Of a DNA stretch of 64,000 bases, positions 8,346 through 17,100 are shown one piece after another (the first letter of the stretch is position 1; each line of letters begins with the position of its first letter). The position numbers were made by a program, and so were the translations under genes. Under the pieces are notes generated by a model that saw only the letters and a list, made by a program, of their open reading frames with translations, did no database searches and had not been told where the DNA came from. This DNA is from Chitinivorax sp. B (GTDB lineage Bacteria > Pseudomonadota > Gammaproteobacteria > Burkholderiales > SCOH01), in NCBI RefSeq assembly GCF_005503445.1, contig NZ_SCOH01000008.1:86587-150586 (forward strand), given 5' to 3'.

Positions 8346-9434
8346 CTAGGATAGTTCCTCACCTGTAGGCTGACTTTCAATATTTGCCGCTAAAACATGC
8401 TGGGCCAACGACCAATTGACATGTTCCCGTACTAATGGTGAGGGATCATCTGCTCGTGCTTGTAGTGCTGCTATCACAGCGGGGCTACTAGGAGCATTAC
8501 CTAGGCCTACAGCCAGATTACGCAGCCAACGCTCGTAGCCAATACGATAAATGGCACTCCCTGCCATACGCAGTTGAAAGACTTCCTCCGTCCAGGCGAA
8601 TAGATCAATCAGACTGCTACTGTCAAGGCCGTTGCGAATGGCGAAATCCGGTTCAGTACTATGCTGGGCGAAACGATTCCAAGGACAGGTCAGTTGGCAA
8701 TCATCGCAGCCATAAACACGGTTACCGATCATAGGACGAAATTCAACTGGAATTGGCCCATGCAGCTCGATAGTCAAGTAGGAAATACAGCGGCGCGCGT
8801 CCACTTGGTAAGGTGCCACAATCGCTTGTGTCGGACAAATATCGATACAACGGGTACAACGTCCACAATGCTCCTGTACCGAGTCATCAGCTGGCAAAGG
8901 TAAGTCGGTAAAGATTTCGCCCAGAAAAAACATTGAACCAGCATCCCGCGACAACAGCAGCGTATGTTTACCACGCCACCCATTCCCAGCTTGGGAAGCC
9001 AGCTGTACCTCCATCACGGGCGCCGAGTCAGTAAATACCCGAAAACCCATTGGTCCTGCCACTTTATTGATCTTGTCTGCCAACTTTTGCAGTCGATTGC
9101 GCAGTACCTTGTGGTAATCACGTCCCAACGCATAACGGGAAATATAAGCAGCATCACCATCCTTCAGTGTTTCCCAGGCATCACGACTATTTGCCGGCAC
9201 ATAATTCATGCGACAGGAAATGATGGATAAGGTACCCGGTACCAATTCCGCAGGACGGGCACGTTTCAGCCCGTGACGGGCCATATAATCCATTTCACCA
9301 TGATAGCCAGCCTCCAGCCAAGCCAACAACCCAGGCTCCATAATGGAAAGATCGATACCGGACACGCCAGCTTGCCCAAATCCCAGATCGTGCGCCCAGG
9401 TCTTGATATTGGCTTTGAGTAATTGGTAATCCAT
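8346..9434 (-). CDS. queG: Epoxyqueuosine reductase
   Basis: Cobalamin-dependent iron-sulfur enzyme that performs the last step of queuosine synthesis in tRNA, reducing epoxyqueuosine. With the start at MDYQLLKANIKTWAHDLGF it has 362 residues, normal for QueG. The two 4Fe-4S motifs are visible: CGRCTRCIDICPTQAI and CDDCQLTCPWN. YISRYALGRDYHKVLRNRL is a family hallmark. Longer in-frame extensions toward the divergent tsaE gene (for example MNAFESPS at 9458) exist but lack conserved sequence. The C-terminal HEAT-like segment (ALQARADDPSPLVREHVNWSL) is retained. Confidence 0.95.
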   Translation of the reverse strand: MDYQLLKANIKTWAHDLGFGQAGVSGIDLSIMEPGLLAWLEAGYHGEMDYMARHGLKRARPAELVPGTLSIISCRMNYVPANSRDAWETLKDGDAAYISRYALGRDYHKVLRNRLQKLADKINKVAGPMGFRVFTDSAPVMEVQLASQAGNGWRGKHTLLLSRDAGSMFFLGEIFTDLPLPADDSVQEHCGRCTRCIDICPTQAIVAPYQVDARRCISYLTIELHGPIPVEFRPMIGNRVYGCDDCQLTCPWNRFAQHSTEPDFAIRNGLDSSSLIDLFAWTEEVFQLRMAGSAIYRIGYERWLRNLAVGLGNAPSSPAVIAALQARADDPSPLVREHVNWSLAQHVLAANIESQPTGEELS

Positions 9435-9605
9435 GGAGGGAGACTCGAAAGCATTCATATATTGCATCCATGTGATGATACTGGAAACGCCAATACAGTG
9501 CCGCATAGCGGATTGGCCTATAATCCCAGCCGCCGGGCTCATCTGCCAGGTATGAACGATTTGACCGCTTGCCAATCTATTGCCGATGTTGTCTACGGAG
9601 TTGCC

Positions 9606-10091
9606 ATGTCCACTCGCCCTACCCTGCTGACCAGTCACCACCACTTACCGGATGAAGCAGCCACACTGGCACTGGGCGAACGACTGGCCCACTCCTTGCA
9701 GATGGGCTTGGTCATTTATCTGCAAGGAGACTTGGGTGCAGGTAAAACAACGTTATCTCGCGGATTGCTGAGAGGGTTGGGATTTACTGGCAAAGTGAAA
9801 AGCCCAACCTATACCTTGGTTGAACCTTATGTAATTTCTAGCTTATACTTGTATCACTTTGATTTGTATAGATTCAACGATCCGCTCGAATGGGAGGATG
9901 CGGGATTCCGAGAATATTTCAATGCCGAGTCAATTTGTTTGGTGGAATGGCCTGACAAAGCGAGCGGCTTGCTACCCGCTCCTGATCTTGCGATTTACCT
10001 GGATGTTGCCGATAGCGGCCGCAAGCTAAGGATCGACGCGCTTACTACACGTGGTCAACAATGCCTGAACCGATTTACCCCACCGAACTGA
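9606..10091 (+). CDS. tsaE: tRNA threonylcarbamoyladenosine biosynthesis ATPase TsaE
   Basis: Small P-loop ATPase of 161 residues that works with TsaB, TsaC and TsaD to make t6A37 in ANN-decoding tRNAs. Walker A is GDLGAGKTTLSRGLLRGLG. KSPTYTLVEPY, HFDLYR and LVEWPDKA are all conserved in the family. The ATG is preceded by GGAG at 9597-9600. Its 3' end overlaps amiC by 31 bases. The tsaE-amidase order is widespread in proteobacteria, where mutL often follows; mutL is not present here. Confidence 0.95.
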   Translation: MSTRPTLLTSHHHLPDEAATLALGERLAHSLQMGLVIYLQGDLGAGKTTLSRGLLRGLGFTGKVKSPTYTLVEPYVISSLYLYHFDLYRFNDPLEWEDAGFREYFNAESICLVEWPDKASGLLPAPDLAIYLDVADSGRKLRIDALTTRGQQCLNRFTPPN

Positions 10092-11419
10092 CACCCACTG
10101 AATCTCGCCGGTCTTTTTTGAAAGCCGGGGCAGCTGCCATGTTACTGACACTGACCCGAGTCGGCCACGCTGAAGGACAACCGGTCATTGCAGCCGTACG
10201 GGTATGGCCCGCCAGCGACTATACACGCGTAACACTGGAATCTACCGAAGCGCTCACCTTCAAGACCCTATCGATCAAAAACCCGGAACGGCTGGTGGTA
10301 GACATCGAAGGTGTGGACCTTTCCAAAGCACTGGAAAGCCTAGCTGATAAAGTGGGTCCAGATGACCCTTTCATTCAACGGCTGCGAGCAGGCCGCTTCA
10401 AACCGGGTGTAGTACGCCTGGTACTGGATTTGAAAACCGAGGTCAAACCGCAAGTATTTACCATTCAACCCGTAGGCGAATACCAGCACCGACTGGTCAT
10501 TGACCTGTATTCCCCAAGTAGTGCCGAAACCTTACTTGGGGCGGATAGCAAACCAAAGGATGAAGCTGCCAAATCAGCCCGCGATGACAAAGGTGACAAA
10601 TCACCTACGCCGGAAAAAGACACCAGAACCGACACAACACAAGCCGAGAAGCCTACCAAGCGCGCAAGTGACGACGAAGAAGTTGACCGCCGCAAACTGG
10701 CGGTAGACCGGCTGATTACCATCGTGATCGACCCCGGACATGGAGGTGAGGATCCTGGTGCAATTGGAGCCAGTGGAACCCGAGAAAAAGATGTGGTGCT
10801 GTCCATTGCCAAAAAGCTGAAAGAAACCCTGGAGAAACAGCCCAATGTGCGCGTTGTGCTGACGCGAGACGAGGATGTATTCATTCCACTTGCCGGACGT
10901 GTAGCAAAAGCCCGCAAGTTGAATGCCGACTTGTTCGTCTCAGTACATGCCGATGCATTCTTACGGCCAGAAGCCAGAGGCAGCTCCGTATTTGCACTAT
11001 CAGAAAAAGGTGCCACCAGCACGGCGGCCAAGTGGTTGGCAAAAAAGGAAAACGACGCCGACTTGATAGGTGGTGTCAAACTGGTCAACGTAAAAGATCG
11101 GTACTTGGCGCATACTTTGTTCGATTTGACACAGACAGCGACAATCAATGACAGCCTAAAGCTTGGCAAAGCTGTTCTCGGTGAGCTGGGTGGCATCAAC
11201 AAGCTGCATAAGGATTCTGTTGAACAGGCGGGATTTGCAGTGTTGAAGTCACCCGATATCCCATCCATTCTGGTGGAAACAGCATTTATTTCCAATCCGG
11301 AAGAGGAACGCAAGCTGCAGGATGAGGATTACCAGTATAAGATGGCCAAAGCCATCAGCAATGGCATAAAACGTTACTTCGCAAAAAATCCGCCACTAGC
11401 CCGCACCCGGATTGCCTGA
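10061..11419 (+). CDS. amiC: N-acetylmuramoyl-L-alanine amidase, AmiC type, Tat-exported
   Basis: Periplasmic zinc amidase of 452 residues that cleaves septal peptidoglycan stem peptides during cell separation. A twin-arginine signal (SRRSFLKAGAAAM, about 14-26) directs export through Tat. An AMIN domain (about 45-155, VRVWPASDYTRVTLES) targets the division site. A charged linker rich in K, D and E comes next, then the Amidase_3 domain from about 220. Zinc ligands and catalytic Glu are in IDPGHGGEDPGA, REKDVVL, SVHADAF and ILVETAFISN. It is likely controlled by an EnvC-like activator such as the one at 2.2-3.5 kb. Confidence 0.94.
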   Translation: MPEPIYPTELTPTESRRSFLKAGAAAMLLTLTRVGHAEGQPVIAAVRVWPASDYTRVTLESTEALTFKTLSIKNPERLVVDIEGVDLSKALESLADKVGPDDPFIQRLRAGRFKPGVVRLVLDLKTEVKPQVFTIQPVGEYQHRLVIDLYSPSSAETLLGADSKPKDEAAKSARDDKGDKSPTPEKDTRTDTTQAEKPTKRASDDEEVDRRKLAVDRLITIVIDPGHGGEDPGAIGASGTREKDVVLSIAKKLKETLEKQPNVRVVLTRDEDVFIPLAGRVAKARKLNADLFVSVHADAFLRPEARGSSVFALSEKGATSTAAKWLAKKENDADLIGGVKLVNVKDRYLAHTLFDLTQTATINDSLKLGKAVLGELGGINKLHKDSVEQAGFAVLKSPDIPSILVETAFISNPEEERKLQDEDYQYKMAKAISNGIKRYFAKNPPLARTRIA

Positions 11420-11445
11420 TACTGGCCAAAGCCATATTCCCCTTA

Positions 11446-11587
11446 GAGCCTGTTCAAGGTCTGTGATGAGCGACCACCAGCGGGGTGAAGCGCAGCGCAA
11501 AAACTGGCGTGTAGGCGTGATACATGAGGATGTTGAGCAGCACATGAACCCCGATCGTGGTCGCGCAATAAGACATTGAACAGACTC
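11446..11587. mobile_element. 142-bp MITE-like element, copy 1
   Basis: The first of three 142-bp copies in the window (others at 42255 and 52807), by eye about 90% identical or better. The ends are inverted repeats: GAGCCTGTTCAAGGTCT on the left, and the right end read backward gives GAGTCTGTTCAATGTCT. It begins 27 bases after the amiC stop. The flanks are TTA on the left and TTC on the right, so its target duplication is imperfect. It has no transposase. Ends and duplication type resemble the IS5 family; this is inference. Confidence 0.82.
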
Positions 11588-11974
11588 TTCATCATCTCAA
11601 TACCGCTTTTCAAAGTATGGCCTTGAGCTGAATGAATCACTCAAGGTCACCCTTCTTCTCTGGCCCGCTCTTATCGATCTGCAACTGCTTTAATCCCGAA
11701 TTGATCATGTCAATTTCACACGGCCTCTCACGCTTTCTGCTGGCGGCCCTCTTACCTAATTGGCCCCCGGCTGTCATTGTTGACTGAAAAGCGTCGTTAT
11801 TCCATGTAATATGGAATCAGATATGAATGCACACCCATGCTCGTTAGTCATACCCTATCGTTAGCGGTCACGGACATGGCAAGAGAAGTTTGTAACATGC
11901 GCGATTCCAAGATGATCATTCCCACCACTTACCATGCATGCTCGCAGCGTTGCTACCAATCGCAGTAGCACGCC
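11588..11974. other. Gene-free stretch between MITE copy 1 and the diguanylate cyclase
   Basis: I see no coding frame with support here. The stretch holds an inverted repeat ATTCCAT-GTAAT-ATGGAAT at 11799-11817, about 160 bases before the cyclase start, which could be a regulator site. A second one, AATTGA-TCATG-TCAATT, lies near 11699; it has five rather than six central bases and so is not a proper FNR box. Confidence 0.4.
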
Positions 11975-13258
11975 ATGACCCTACGTCTGAAATTCAATCT
12001 GGTTTTGTTCCTTGTCTGCCTGTGTAGCTTGGGTGGAACCAGCTATTACATTTATCGGTCGTTGTATCAGAATGCGTTGGAAGAAGTACGTCGTGAGTCA
12101 CGTTTGCACATGGAAACTGCGCTCGCAGTACGCTTATACACCACACATCATGTGAAACCATGGTTTGACAAAGTAGCGCCCAACGAGCTGATTCCCCCCA
12201 CTGTCCCGGCTTTTGCTGCCCGCCAAACAATGAGTGTGTTGCATGCGCGTTATCCTGGTTATGAATATCGCGAGGCAACATTGAATCCCACCAACCCAAT
12301 CAATCGTGCAATGGGTTGGGAACGTGCACTGGTCGATCAATACCGCAGTGGCAAATTGACTGGTCAAGTTGAACACATCATTGAAGACAAGGGGGCACAC
12401 GTACTCAAGGTGACCCGTCCGATTCAAATCAATAACGAAAGCTGCCTCAGTTGCCATGGAGATCCGGCCAAAGCAGATCCGATGATGCTGAAACACTATG
12501 GCGACAAAGCTGGCTTCAACTGGCATTTGAATGAGATTGTGGGTGCCCAGATCATCACGGTACCTGCAAATGTACCATTGGAGCATGCTCGCAGCGCATT
12601 CGTCATGGCACTTGCCTCTCTGATTGCAGGGTTTGCCGCCTTGTTCATCGCGCTGAACGTGATGCTAAGCCTCGCCATCATCAACCCAATGAGCCGAACC
12701 AATGCCTTACTGGAACACATGGCGGCCACAGATGGTTTGACTGGCTTGCTCAATCGTCGAAAATTCATGGAGAAACTGAATGAAGCCATTGAAACCAGCG
12801 GTGACGACCAGTTTCCGCTGTCAGTGATCATGTTCGATGTCGATCATTTCAAGCAGGTCAACGATAACCATGGCCACAAGACTGGAGATGAAGTACTACG
12901 CATCGTTGCGCACGCAGTCGGCAACCTGATCAAAGGTGGAGATAGCCTGGGTCGATTAGGGGGTGAGGAGTTTGCGGTGATTCTGCCGCATACCCCTCTG
13001 TCAGGGGCTGCCACACTGGCAGACGCCCTTCGCAAACATATTGCTGGGCTGTATTACCCAGCTGACCTGAAGATCACTGCAAGCTTTGGCGTGGCGTTGA
13101 TGCGTGCGGGAGAATCGGCCGACTCGGTGCTACACCGAGCCGACGATGCATTGTATGCAGCCAAACGGGCCGGCCGCAATCAAGTCATCTGCGCGCCAGA
13201 TGCGGGAGAGACTGATTCCCAGGACGTAACCAGTCATCCAGGAATGGATCACCGCTAG
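11975..13258 (+). CDS. Membrane diguanylate cyclase with haem c-binding DUF3365 sensor domain
   Basis: A 427-residue c-di-GMP synthase. A transmembrane helix at about 8-28 is followed by a periplasmic DUF3365 (Tll0287-like) domain (about 35-200), a second membrane helix (about 207-235) and a GGDEF domain. The sensor region contains a covalent haem c motif CLSCH at 157-161, suggesting a redox or gas (NO/O2) sensor. The catalytic motif GGEEF is at 329-333. The inhibitory I-site RxxD reads KGGD (320-323), so feedback inhibition may be weak. An NO-reductase gene block follows on the other strand, which fits sensing of denitrification intermediates. That link is inference. Confidence 0.9.
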   Translation: MTLRLKFNLVLFLVCLCSLGGTSYYIYRSLYQNALEEVRRESRLHMETALAVRLYTTHHVKPWFDKVAPNELIPPTVPAFAARQTMSVLHARYPGYEYREATLNPTNPINRAMGWERALVDQYRSGKLTGQVEHIIEDKGAHVLKVTRPIQINNESCLSCHGDPAKADPMMLKHYGDKAGFNWHLNEIVGAQIITVPANVPLEHARSAFVMALASLIAGFAALFIALNVMLSLAIINPMSRTNALLEHMAATDGLTGLLNRRKFMEKLNEAIETSGDDQFPLSVIMFDVDHFKQVNDNHGHKTGDEVLRIVAHAVGNLIKGGDSLGRLGGEEFAVILPHTPLSGAATLADALRKHIAGLYYPADLKITASFGVALMRAGESADSVLHRADDALYAAKRAGRNQVICAPDAGETDSQDVTSHPGMDHR

Positions 13259-13661
13259 GGCCGAAGGTGTTTTCAAACTGTTCCGCCAAGCCTGTCGGCA
13301 CCACGACAGGCAATTCATCCGCTCCAAGATTACGCAGGGCATACAACTGGTGACGGCCGGTATCAACCACCATCTGCTTGCTGACATCACGCCGGCGGGA
13401 ATTCAATACTGGCATGGTCAATGGACGGTTGGTTTCAATATCACGGAACACCCGGTTCAAGTTCTCCAGATCACCAATCAGGCTGGACAGGCTACCCCGG
13501 TCATGGGTGATGCGATCGGCCAGCTTATCCAGACTTAGCGTCACCACACAACCATCTTCGTTCTCGAACAATCCTGCCAACAATGGGGGCAATAACTGCA
13601 CCTCCCTGAAGCCCTGGTTGACCGGATTCGCCAATCTCACCACACAAGAGTTATATGTCAT
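13185..13661 (-). CDS. Hypothetical protein with ParB/sulfiredoxin-like motif
   Basis: A 158-residue protein with no firm family. The segment VVDTGRHQLYALRNLGADELPVVV (about 100-123) resembles the GRHR-type motif of ParB/Srx-fold domains, where a nucleotide is bound. Nothing else suggests chromosome partitioning. The ATG at 13661 has a strong GGAGG five bases upstream; a longer reading from a TTG four codons earlier would cover that site. Its 3' end overlaps the 3' end of the diguanylate cyclase by 74 bases, tail to tail. It is the last gene in the nor direction, about 90 AT-rich bases after norD, with an FNR-like box just before its start. Confidence 0.65.
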   Translation of the reverse strand: MTYNSCVVRLANPVNQGFREVQLLPPLLAGLFENEDGCVVTLSLDKLADRITHDRGSLSSLIGDLENLNRVFRDIETNRPLTMPVLNSRRRDVSKQMVVDTGRHQLYALRNLGADELPVVVPTGLAEQFENTFGPSGDPFLDDWLRPGNQSLPHLARR

Positions 13662-13673
13662 CACACCCTCCAA

Positions 13674-13687
13674 TTGATTTATGTCAA
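13674..13687. promoter_or_regulatory. FNR/Dnr-like box TTGA-N6-TCAA
   Basis: TTGATTTATGTCAA matches the FNR-family consensus in both half-sites, and the palindrome extends one base pair further each side (AATTGA...TCAATT). It sits only 12 bases upstream of the ParB-like ATG. A bound activator at this spot would start transcription inside that gene, so repression or an unrelated role is more likely. Confidence 0.45.
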
Positions 13688-13750
13688 TTGGATTATTGGC
13701 ATCATGAACAATAAAATCAAATGATTTCGACGTTACTGAGCAATTATATG

Positions 13751-15589
13751 CTAATGAATAGTAACAATGTTTTTGTATATATTTACCAGCCGAGCAGGTA
13801 ACTGTGTCACATCAGATACGACGGTATATCCGTTTTTACCAAACAGGAAAGGCAGGTATTGTTGATGTTCGTTATCAACAGTGACACAAAATGGCAGCAG
13901 CCCCATGGCCCGAGCGGACTGCACCGCCTGACGGGTATCTTCCAGGCCGTAACGGCTATCGTACTGGTCCAGATCATTGGGTTTGCCATCCGTCAGCACC
14001 AGCAATAATCGCTGCGCAGCAGGTCGTTTTGACAATATGGCCGAGGCATGTCGAATAGCGGCACCCATACGGGTATAGAATCCGGGCCGTAAAGCCGCAA
14101 GTCGGCCACGTATCCGGTCATCGTAACGCTCGTCAAACCCTTTCAATAAGTGGCAGCGGACATGATGCCGGCGCACCGATGAAAAGCCGTACAAAGCATA
14201 ACGATCACCCAATGCACAGAGTACTTCACTGAACAGGAACAACGCATCGCGGATGACATCGATCACCCGTTGCCGGTCACTCACCCACGCATCCGTCGAC
14301 AGTGACAAATCTGCCAGCAGCAGGCTGGCAACGTCACGCTGGTGTGGACGAATGGCGCTGTACAGTGCAGGCTCGGTCATTAGCAGCCCGGTTGTCCGAT
14401 CCGCCGCAAAACGGACACAGGCGTCCAGATCCAATTCATCACCACTTGTTTGCCCCTTCAAGCGCAGGCGTTGCGGTGCCAGGGCCTGAAACTGTCGGCG
14501 TAATCGCTGTGCTGTTGGTTTCAGATGGAGTGGCAACGCACATGGAACCGCATCCCGCGACAGCATCATTTGAACCTGGCAATGATCCGGTTGCAACCGT
14601 TGCTGCCGGTAATGCCACTCTGGCAATAGGATGCCATCGGCCAGCACCAGGTCATCGTCCTGTTCCGATGGTAGATCCAGATCAAACTTCACTCGGCTGA
14701 CACCTGCCCGAGCATCCCTGGTCACACTCATCACATCCAGATCATCGGCAGCCTTAGCTGCATCGGCTTGCTCGTCCTCATCCAACGGGCGATTGACCTT
14801 GACGTACTCTGCCCAGGAAAACAGGCTTTCAGCACGAAACAACAGCATGAAGCCGTCTTTGCCATCCGGCATGTCAACCGCCTCGGCTTTACGCTTGCGG
14901 ACACCACCAGATTGGCTGGCAGGCGTAGAAGAAGGTGCCTCTGGTATGGCCGAACCGGCCTGCCGCTTGCCGCCGGCTGTTACAGGAGCGGGATGTAGCC
15001 ATAATGTAACTGGTTGTGGTGGTCGTCTACTACTAGGTAGAACCGTCACGCTTCCCGGCACCAGCAAAGCCTGACGAATGGCTTGCTCAACCCTTGCCTC
15101 ATCAGTGGGCAACGCTACCGGATCAGGTCGAATCGCCAGATATGCCGCCACCAGCCGCTGATATCTCACTTGCAAGCCGGGCCAGACAGATAAGGTAGCA
15201 ATCGTGGCCCGCTGACCATGGACGAACCACATCACAGGCTCGACATCCGTTTGTGCCGCCAATGCAATCAACCAGAGATATAAATCACGATTGAGTACAA
15301 GATCGGGAAACACATCGATACGCTCGGGCAAGAACAGCGTGTTGCCGTCAGTCCACGCGTATTCTTGATGAGTACCAATACCCGCAATACGTTCCAGCCA
15401 GTTTCGACGGGCGCCATGTTGTTCCGGTGTACCAGAGGCTACAGTCAACGCAGCGTCACCCCCCAGGGCGCGGAAGAAGATTGGGGCCATTCTGGCCATG
15501 TCCGACAAATTGACACGAGCTTCCGGGAAGCCACGATACGCGGCTTTCCTGATCAAGCGGTCCCACAAGCCACCAACGATCTCTTCCAT
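13751..15589 (-). CDS. norD: Nitric oxide reductase activation protein NorD (VWA domain)
   Basis: A 612-residue cytosolic protein needed to activate nitric oxide reductase, working with the AAA+ protein NorQ. The C-terminal 190 residues are a von Willebrand A domain with a MIDAS motif DLSLS (427-431) and LVLTDGKPNDLDQY near 531-544. The N-terminal two thirds are the helical NorD/CbbO-type region. The start ATG lies 11 bases after the bacterioferritin stop, so it is the last clear gene of the norE-F-Q operon. Its 3' flank is AT-rich. The long gap from norQ, filled by three other genes, is unusual, since norQ and norD are normally adjacent or near. Confidence 0.92.
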   Translation of the reverse strand: MEEIVGGLWDRLIRKAAYRGFPEARVNLSDMARMAPIFFRALGGDAALTVASGTPEQHGARRNWLERIAGIGTHQEYAWTDGNTLFLPERIDVFPDLVLNRDLYLWLIALAAQTDVEPVMWFVHGQRATIATLSVWPGLQVRYQRLVAAYLAIRPDPVALPTDEARVEQAIRQALLVPGSVTVLPSSRRPPQPVTLWLHPAPVTAGGKRQAGSAIPEAPSSTPASQSGGVRKRKAEAVDMPDGKDGFMLLFRAESLFSWAEYVKVNRPLDEDEQADAAKAADDLDVMSVTRDARAGVSRVKFDLDLPSEQDDDLVLADGILLPEWHYRQQRLQPDHCQVQMMLSRDAVPCALPLHLKPTAQRLRRQFQALAPQRLRLKGQTSGDELDLDACVRFAADRTTGLLMTEPALYSAIRPHQRDVASLLLADLSLSTDAWVSDRQRVIDVIRDALFLFSEVLCALGDRYALYGFSSVRRHHVRCHLLKGFDERYDDRIRGRLAALRPGFYTRMGAAIRHASAILSKRPAAQRLLLVLTDGKPNDLDQYDSRYGLEDTRQAVQSARAMGLLPFCVTVDNEHQQYLPFLFGKNGYTVVSDVTQLPARLVNIYKNIVTIH

Positions 15590-15600
15590 ACTTCAGCCCA

Positions 15601-16068
15601 TCACAGTTGAGACTGGATATAGTTCTGCTCACCCATCAGCCTGATCAACTTGAGCTGCTGTTCCAGCCAATGCGCGTGATCATTCTCGGTGTCATCCAGC
15701 ATTTGTTTCAGAATGTCGCGGGTAACATAGTCACCAGCAATCTCCACCACAGCAATTGCTTTGCGCAACGCATCAATGACTTCGTATTCCAGTGCCAGAT
15801 CGTTCTCCAACATGCTCTGCACCGTGCTGCCAATACGTAGTGGATGTGCCGGCACCATGCCGGGCGTACCACCCAGGAACAAGATCCGACGGATCAGTTG
15901 ATCGGCGTGCAGGGTTTCGTCTTCCATTTCGTGACCAATGCGGGCGAACAACTTGGTCAGGCCCCAGTCCTCATACATTCGGGAATGGATAAAGTACTGG
16001 TCACGCGCCATCAACTCGCCGGCCAGCAGTGTGTTCAAAATATCGATAACTTGGGATTGTGTTTGCAT
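15601..16068 (-). CDS. bfr: Bacterioferritin, haem-ligand Met replaced
   Basis: A 155-residue ferritin-like subunit that would assemble as a 24-mer storing iron. The ferroxidase ligands are in place: Glu18 ([11 protein letters not shown]), Glu51 and His54 (EDETLHAD), Glu94 (LALEYE) and the ExxH at 128-131. The position matching the haem ligand Met52 of E. coli Bfr is Thr here, so subunits probably do not bind haem in the usual intersubunit site. That resembles the non-haem Bfr subunits of species with two Bfr types. It sits in the nor operon between an iron-sulfur protein gene and norD, with short gaps. Co-expression under NO-producing conditions is inferred. Confidence 0.92.
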   Translation of the reverse strand: MQTQSQVIDILNTLLAGELMARDQYFIHSRMYEDWGLTKLFARIGHEMEDETLHADQLIRRILFLGGTPGMVPAHPLRIGSTVQSMLENDLALEYEVIDALRKAIAVVEIAGDYVTRDILKQMLDDTENDHAHWLEQQLKLIRLMGEQNYIQSQL

Positions 16069-16082
16069 GAAGAACTACCGGG

Positions 16083-17093
16083 TTATGAACAGGATTGCTG
16101 TCCTCGCGCCTGCCGCGCATCCAATGCCGCTTCTGACGCTGCTTGAGCCTCATGCACCCAGTGCAGTAACGCCCCCTGCTGATTTGCCGTCTGAACCTGC
16201 GAACAGGTATCAATACACTGACCGCATTGCACACAGGCAAACATCAGTCGTTTCACGTTGCGCGGCTTCAGACGCATCGGACAAACATGATCACAGGCAG
16301 AGTAGCAACTGGCGCAATCGGCGGCGCGATGACGAGCGAAGCCTACCACCATCGCCCGCTTGTTGCCCATCCAAGCCAGACTTTGAAACAAACCGACAGC
16401 ACAGGCATAGCGACAGAACAGATGTCTGGCAAACAGGAATTCGATCAAAAAAGCGAGTGCTGCCGCCAGCAGAAAGATGGTCTGATTGCGTGTCAAGGCA
16501 ACCCGGCACAGATTGCCGTAGATTTCAGCGGGAGGGAGCAGATAGGTCAGCAACACCACCGACCACAATGCAGCAAACCCTGCCGCCAATGGCAGTATCA
16601 GCCACCACCAGCGAGTATCGGGTTGAAAGGGTGAGCCATCTGGCTGCCGATTCGGTATCAGCTTGACATCCCATAGGCTTTGCTTGCCAATGGCACGATG
16701 CATGACCTGATTGATGGTTTCCACCACAGAAAAATGCGGACACACCCACCCGCAATACAAGCGTCCCCATCGCCACGCCACATAAATTACAACGCCACCA
16801 ATCAGCACCAGCGGTAGAAAACCACGCCAGACCAGATTCAATGCTGCGGCCTGTGTGCTGATCCGGCCAGCCAGCAAGTCATCCAACCCTAAGGTCCAGT
16901 TGTAGCCAAGCAAGATGAAATGTTTCAGGTTGAGATCAAGCCGGAACAGATCAAACACAGGCGCCAACACAAACAGCAAGAAGAAACCGGCTTGCATCAG
17001 CAAGCGCCAGCGCTGTACCGGCCACCCCAGCCAGCCACGATGAACAATTACCACTGGCTGAATGGGAAATACACTGTGCAACGGCGCGTTCAT
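16083..17093 (-). CDS. Polytopic membrane 4Fe-4S protein, NapH/CcoG-like, in nor operon
   Basis: A membrane iron-sulfur protein of about 336 residues. It has several transmembrane segments (for example LLMQAGFFLLFVLAPVF and FLPLVLIGGVVIYVAW) and cysteine motifs CGWVCPH, CRYACAVG, CASCYSACDHVCPM and CVQCGQCIDTC. The last two form a ferredoxin-type two-cluster domain. The layout resembles NapH, NosR and CcoG, which move electrons across or along the membrane or help copper-centre assembly. Its role in NO reduction is not established; electron supply or cofactor assembly for NorCB are possible. ATG 17093 follows a GGTGGTAAG; a start at 17120 would overlap the upstream gene. It lies 14 bases ahead of bfr. 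Confidence 0.82.
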   Translation of the reverse strand: MNAPLHSVFPIQPVVIVHRGWLGWPVQRWRLLMQAGFFLLFVLAPVFDLFRLDLNLKHFILLGYNWTLGLDDLLAGRISTQAAALNLVWRGFLPLVLIGGVVIYVAWRWGRLYCGWVCPHFSVVETINQVMHRAIGKQSLWDVKLIPNRQPDGSPFQPDTRWWWLILPLAAGFAALWSVVLLTYLLPPAEIYGNLCRVALTRNQTIFLLAAALAFLIEFLFARHLFCRYACAVGLFQSLAWMGNKRAMVVGFARHRAADCASCYSACDHVCPMRLKPRNVKRLMFACVQCGQCIDTCSQVQTANQQGALLHWVHEAQAASEAALDARQARGQQSCS

Positions 17094-17100
17094 AACGAGC

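Noticed and set aside
10465..11313. A 282-residue minus-strand frame inside amiC
   Set aside because: Ser-rich translation opposite a Lys/Asp-rich linker and a conserved amidase domain; codon-bias shadow.
11443..11640. Open frame across MITE copy 1 as a transposase fragment
   Set aside because: It shows no DDE-type motif and matches no transposase I recognise; the element is treated as non-coding.
11699..11716. AATTGA-TCATG-TCAATT as an FNR box for the diguanylate cyclase
   Set aside because: Only five bases separate the TTGA and TCAA halves; FNR-type sites need six.
15938..16666. A 242-residue plus-strand frame over bfr and the Fe-S gene
   Set aside because: It crosses two well-supported minus-strand genes and shows no domain.
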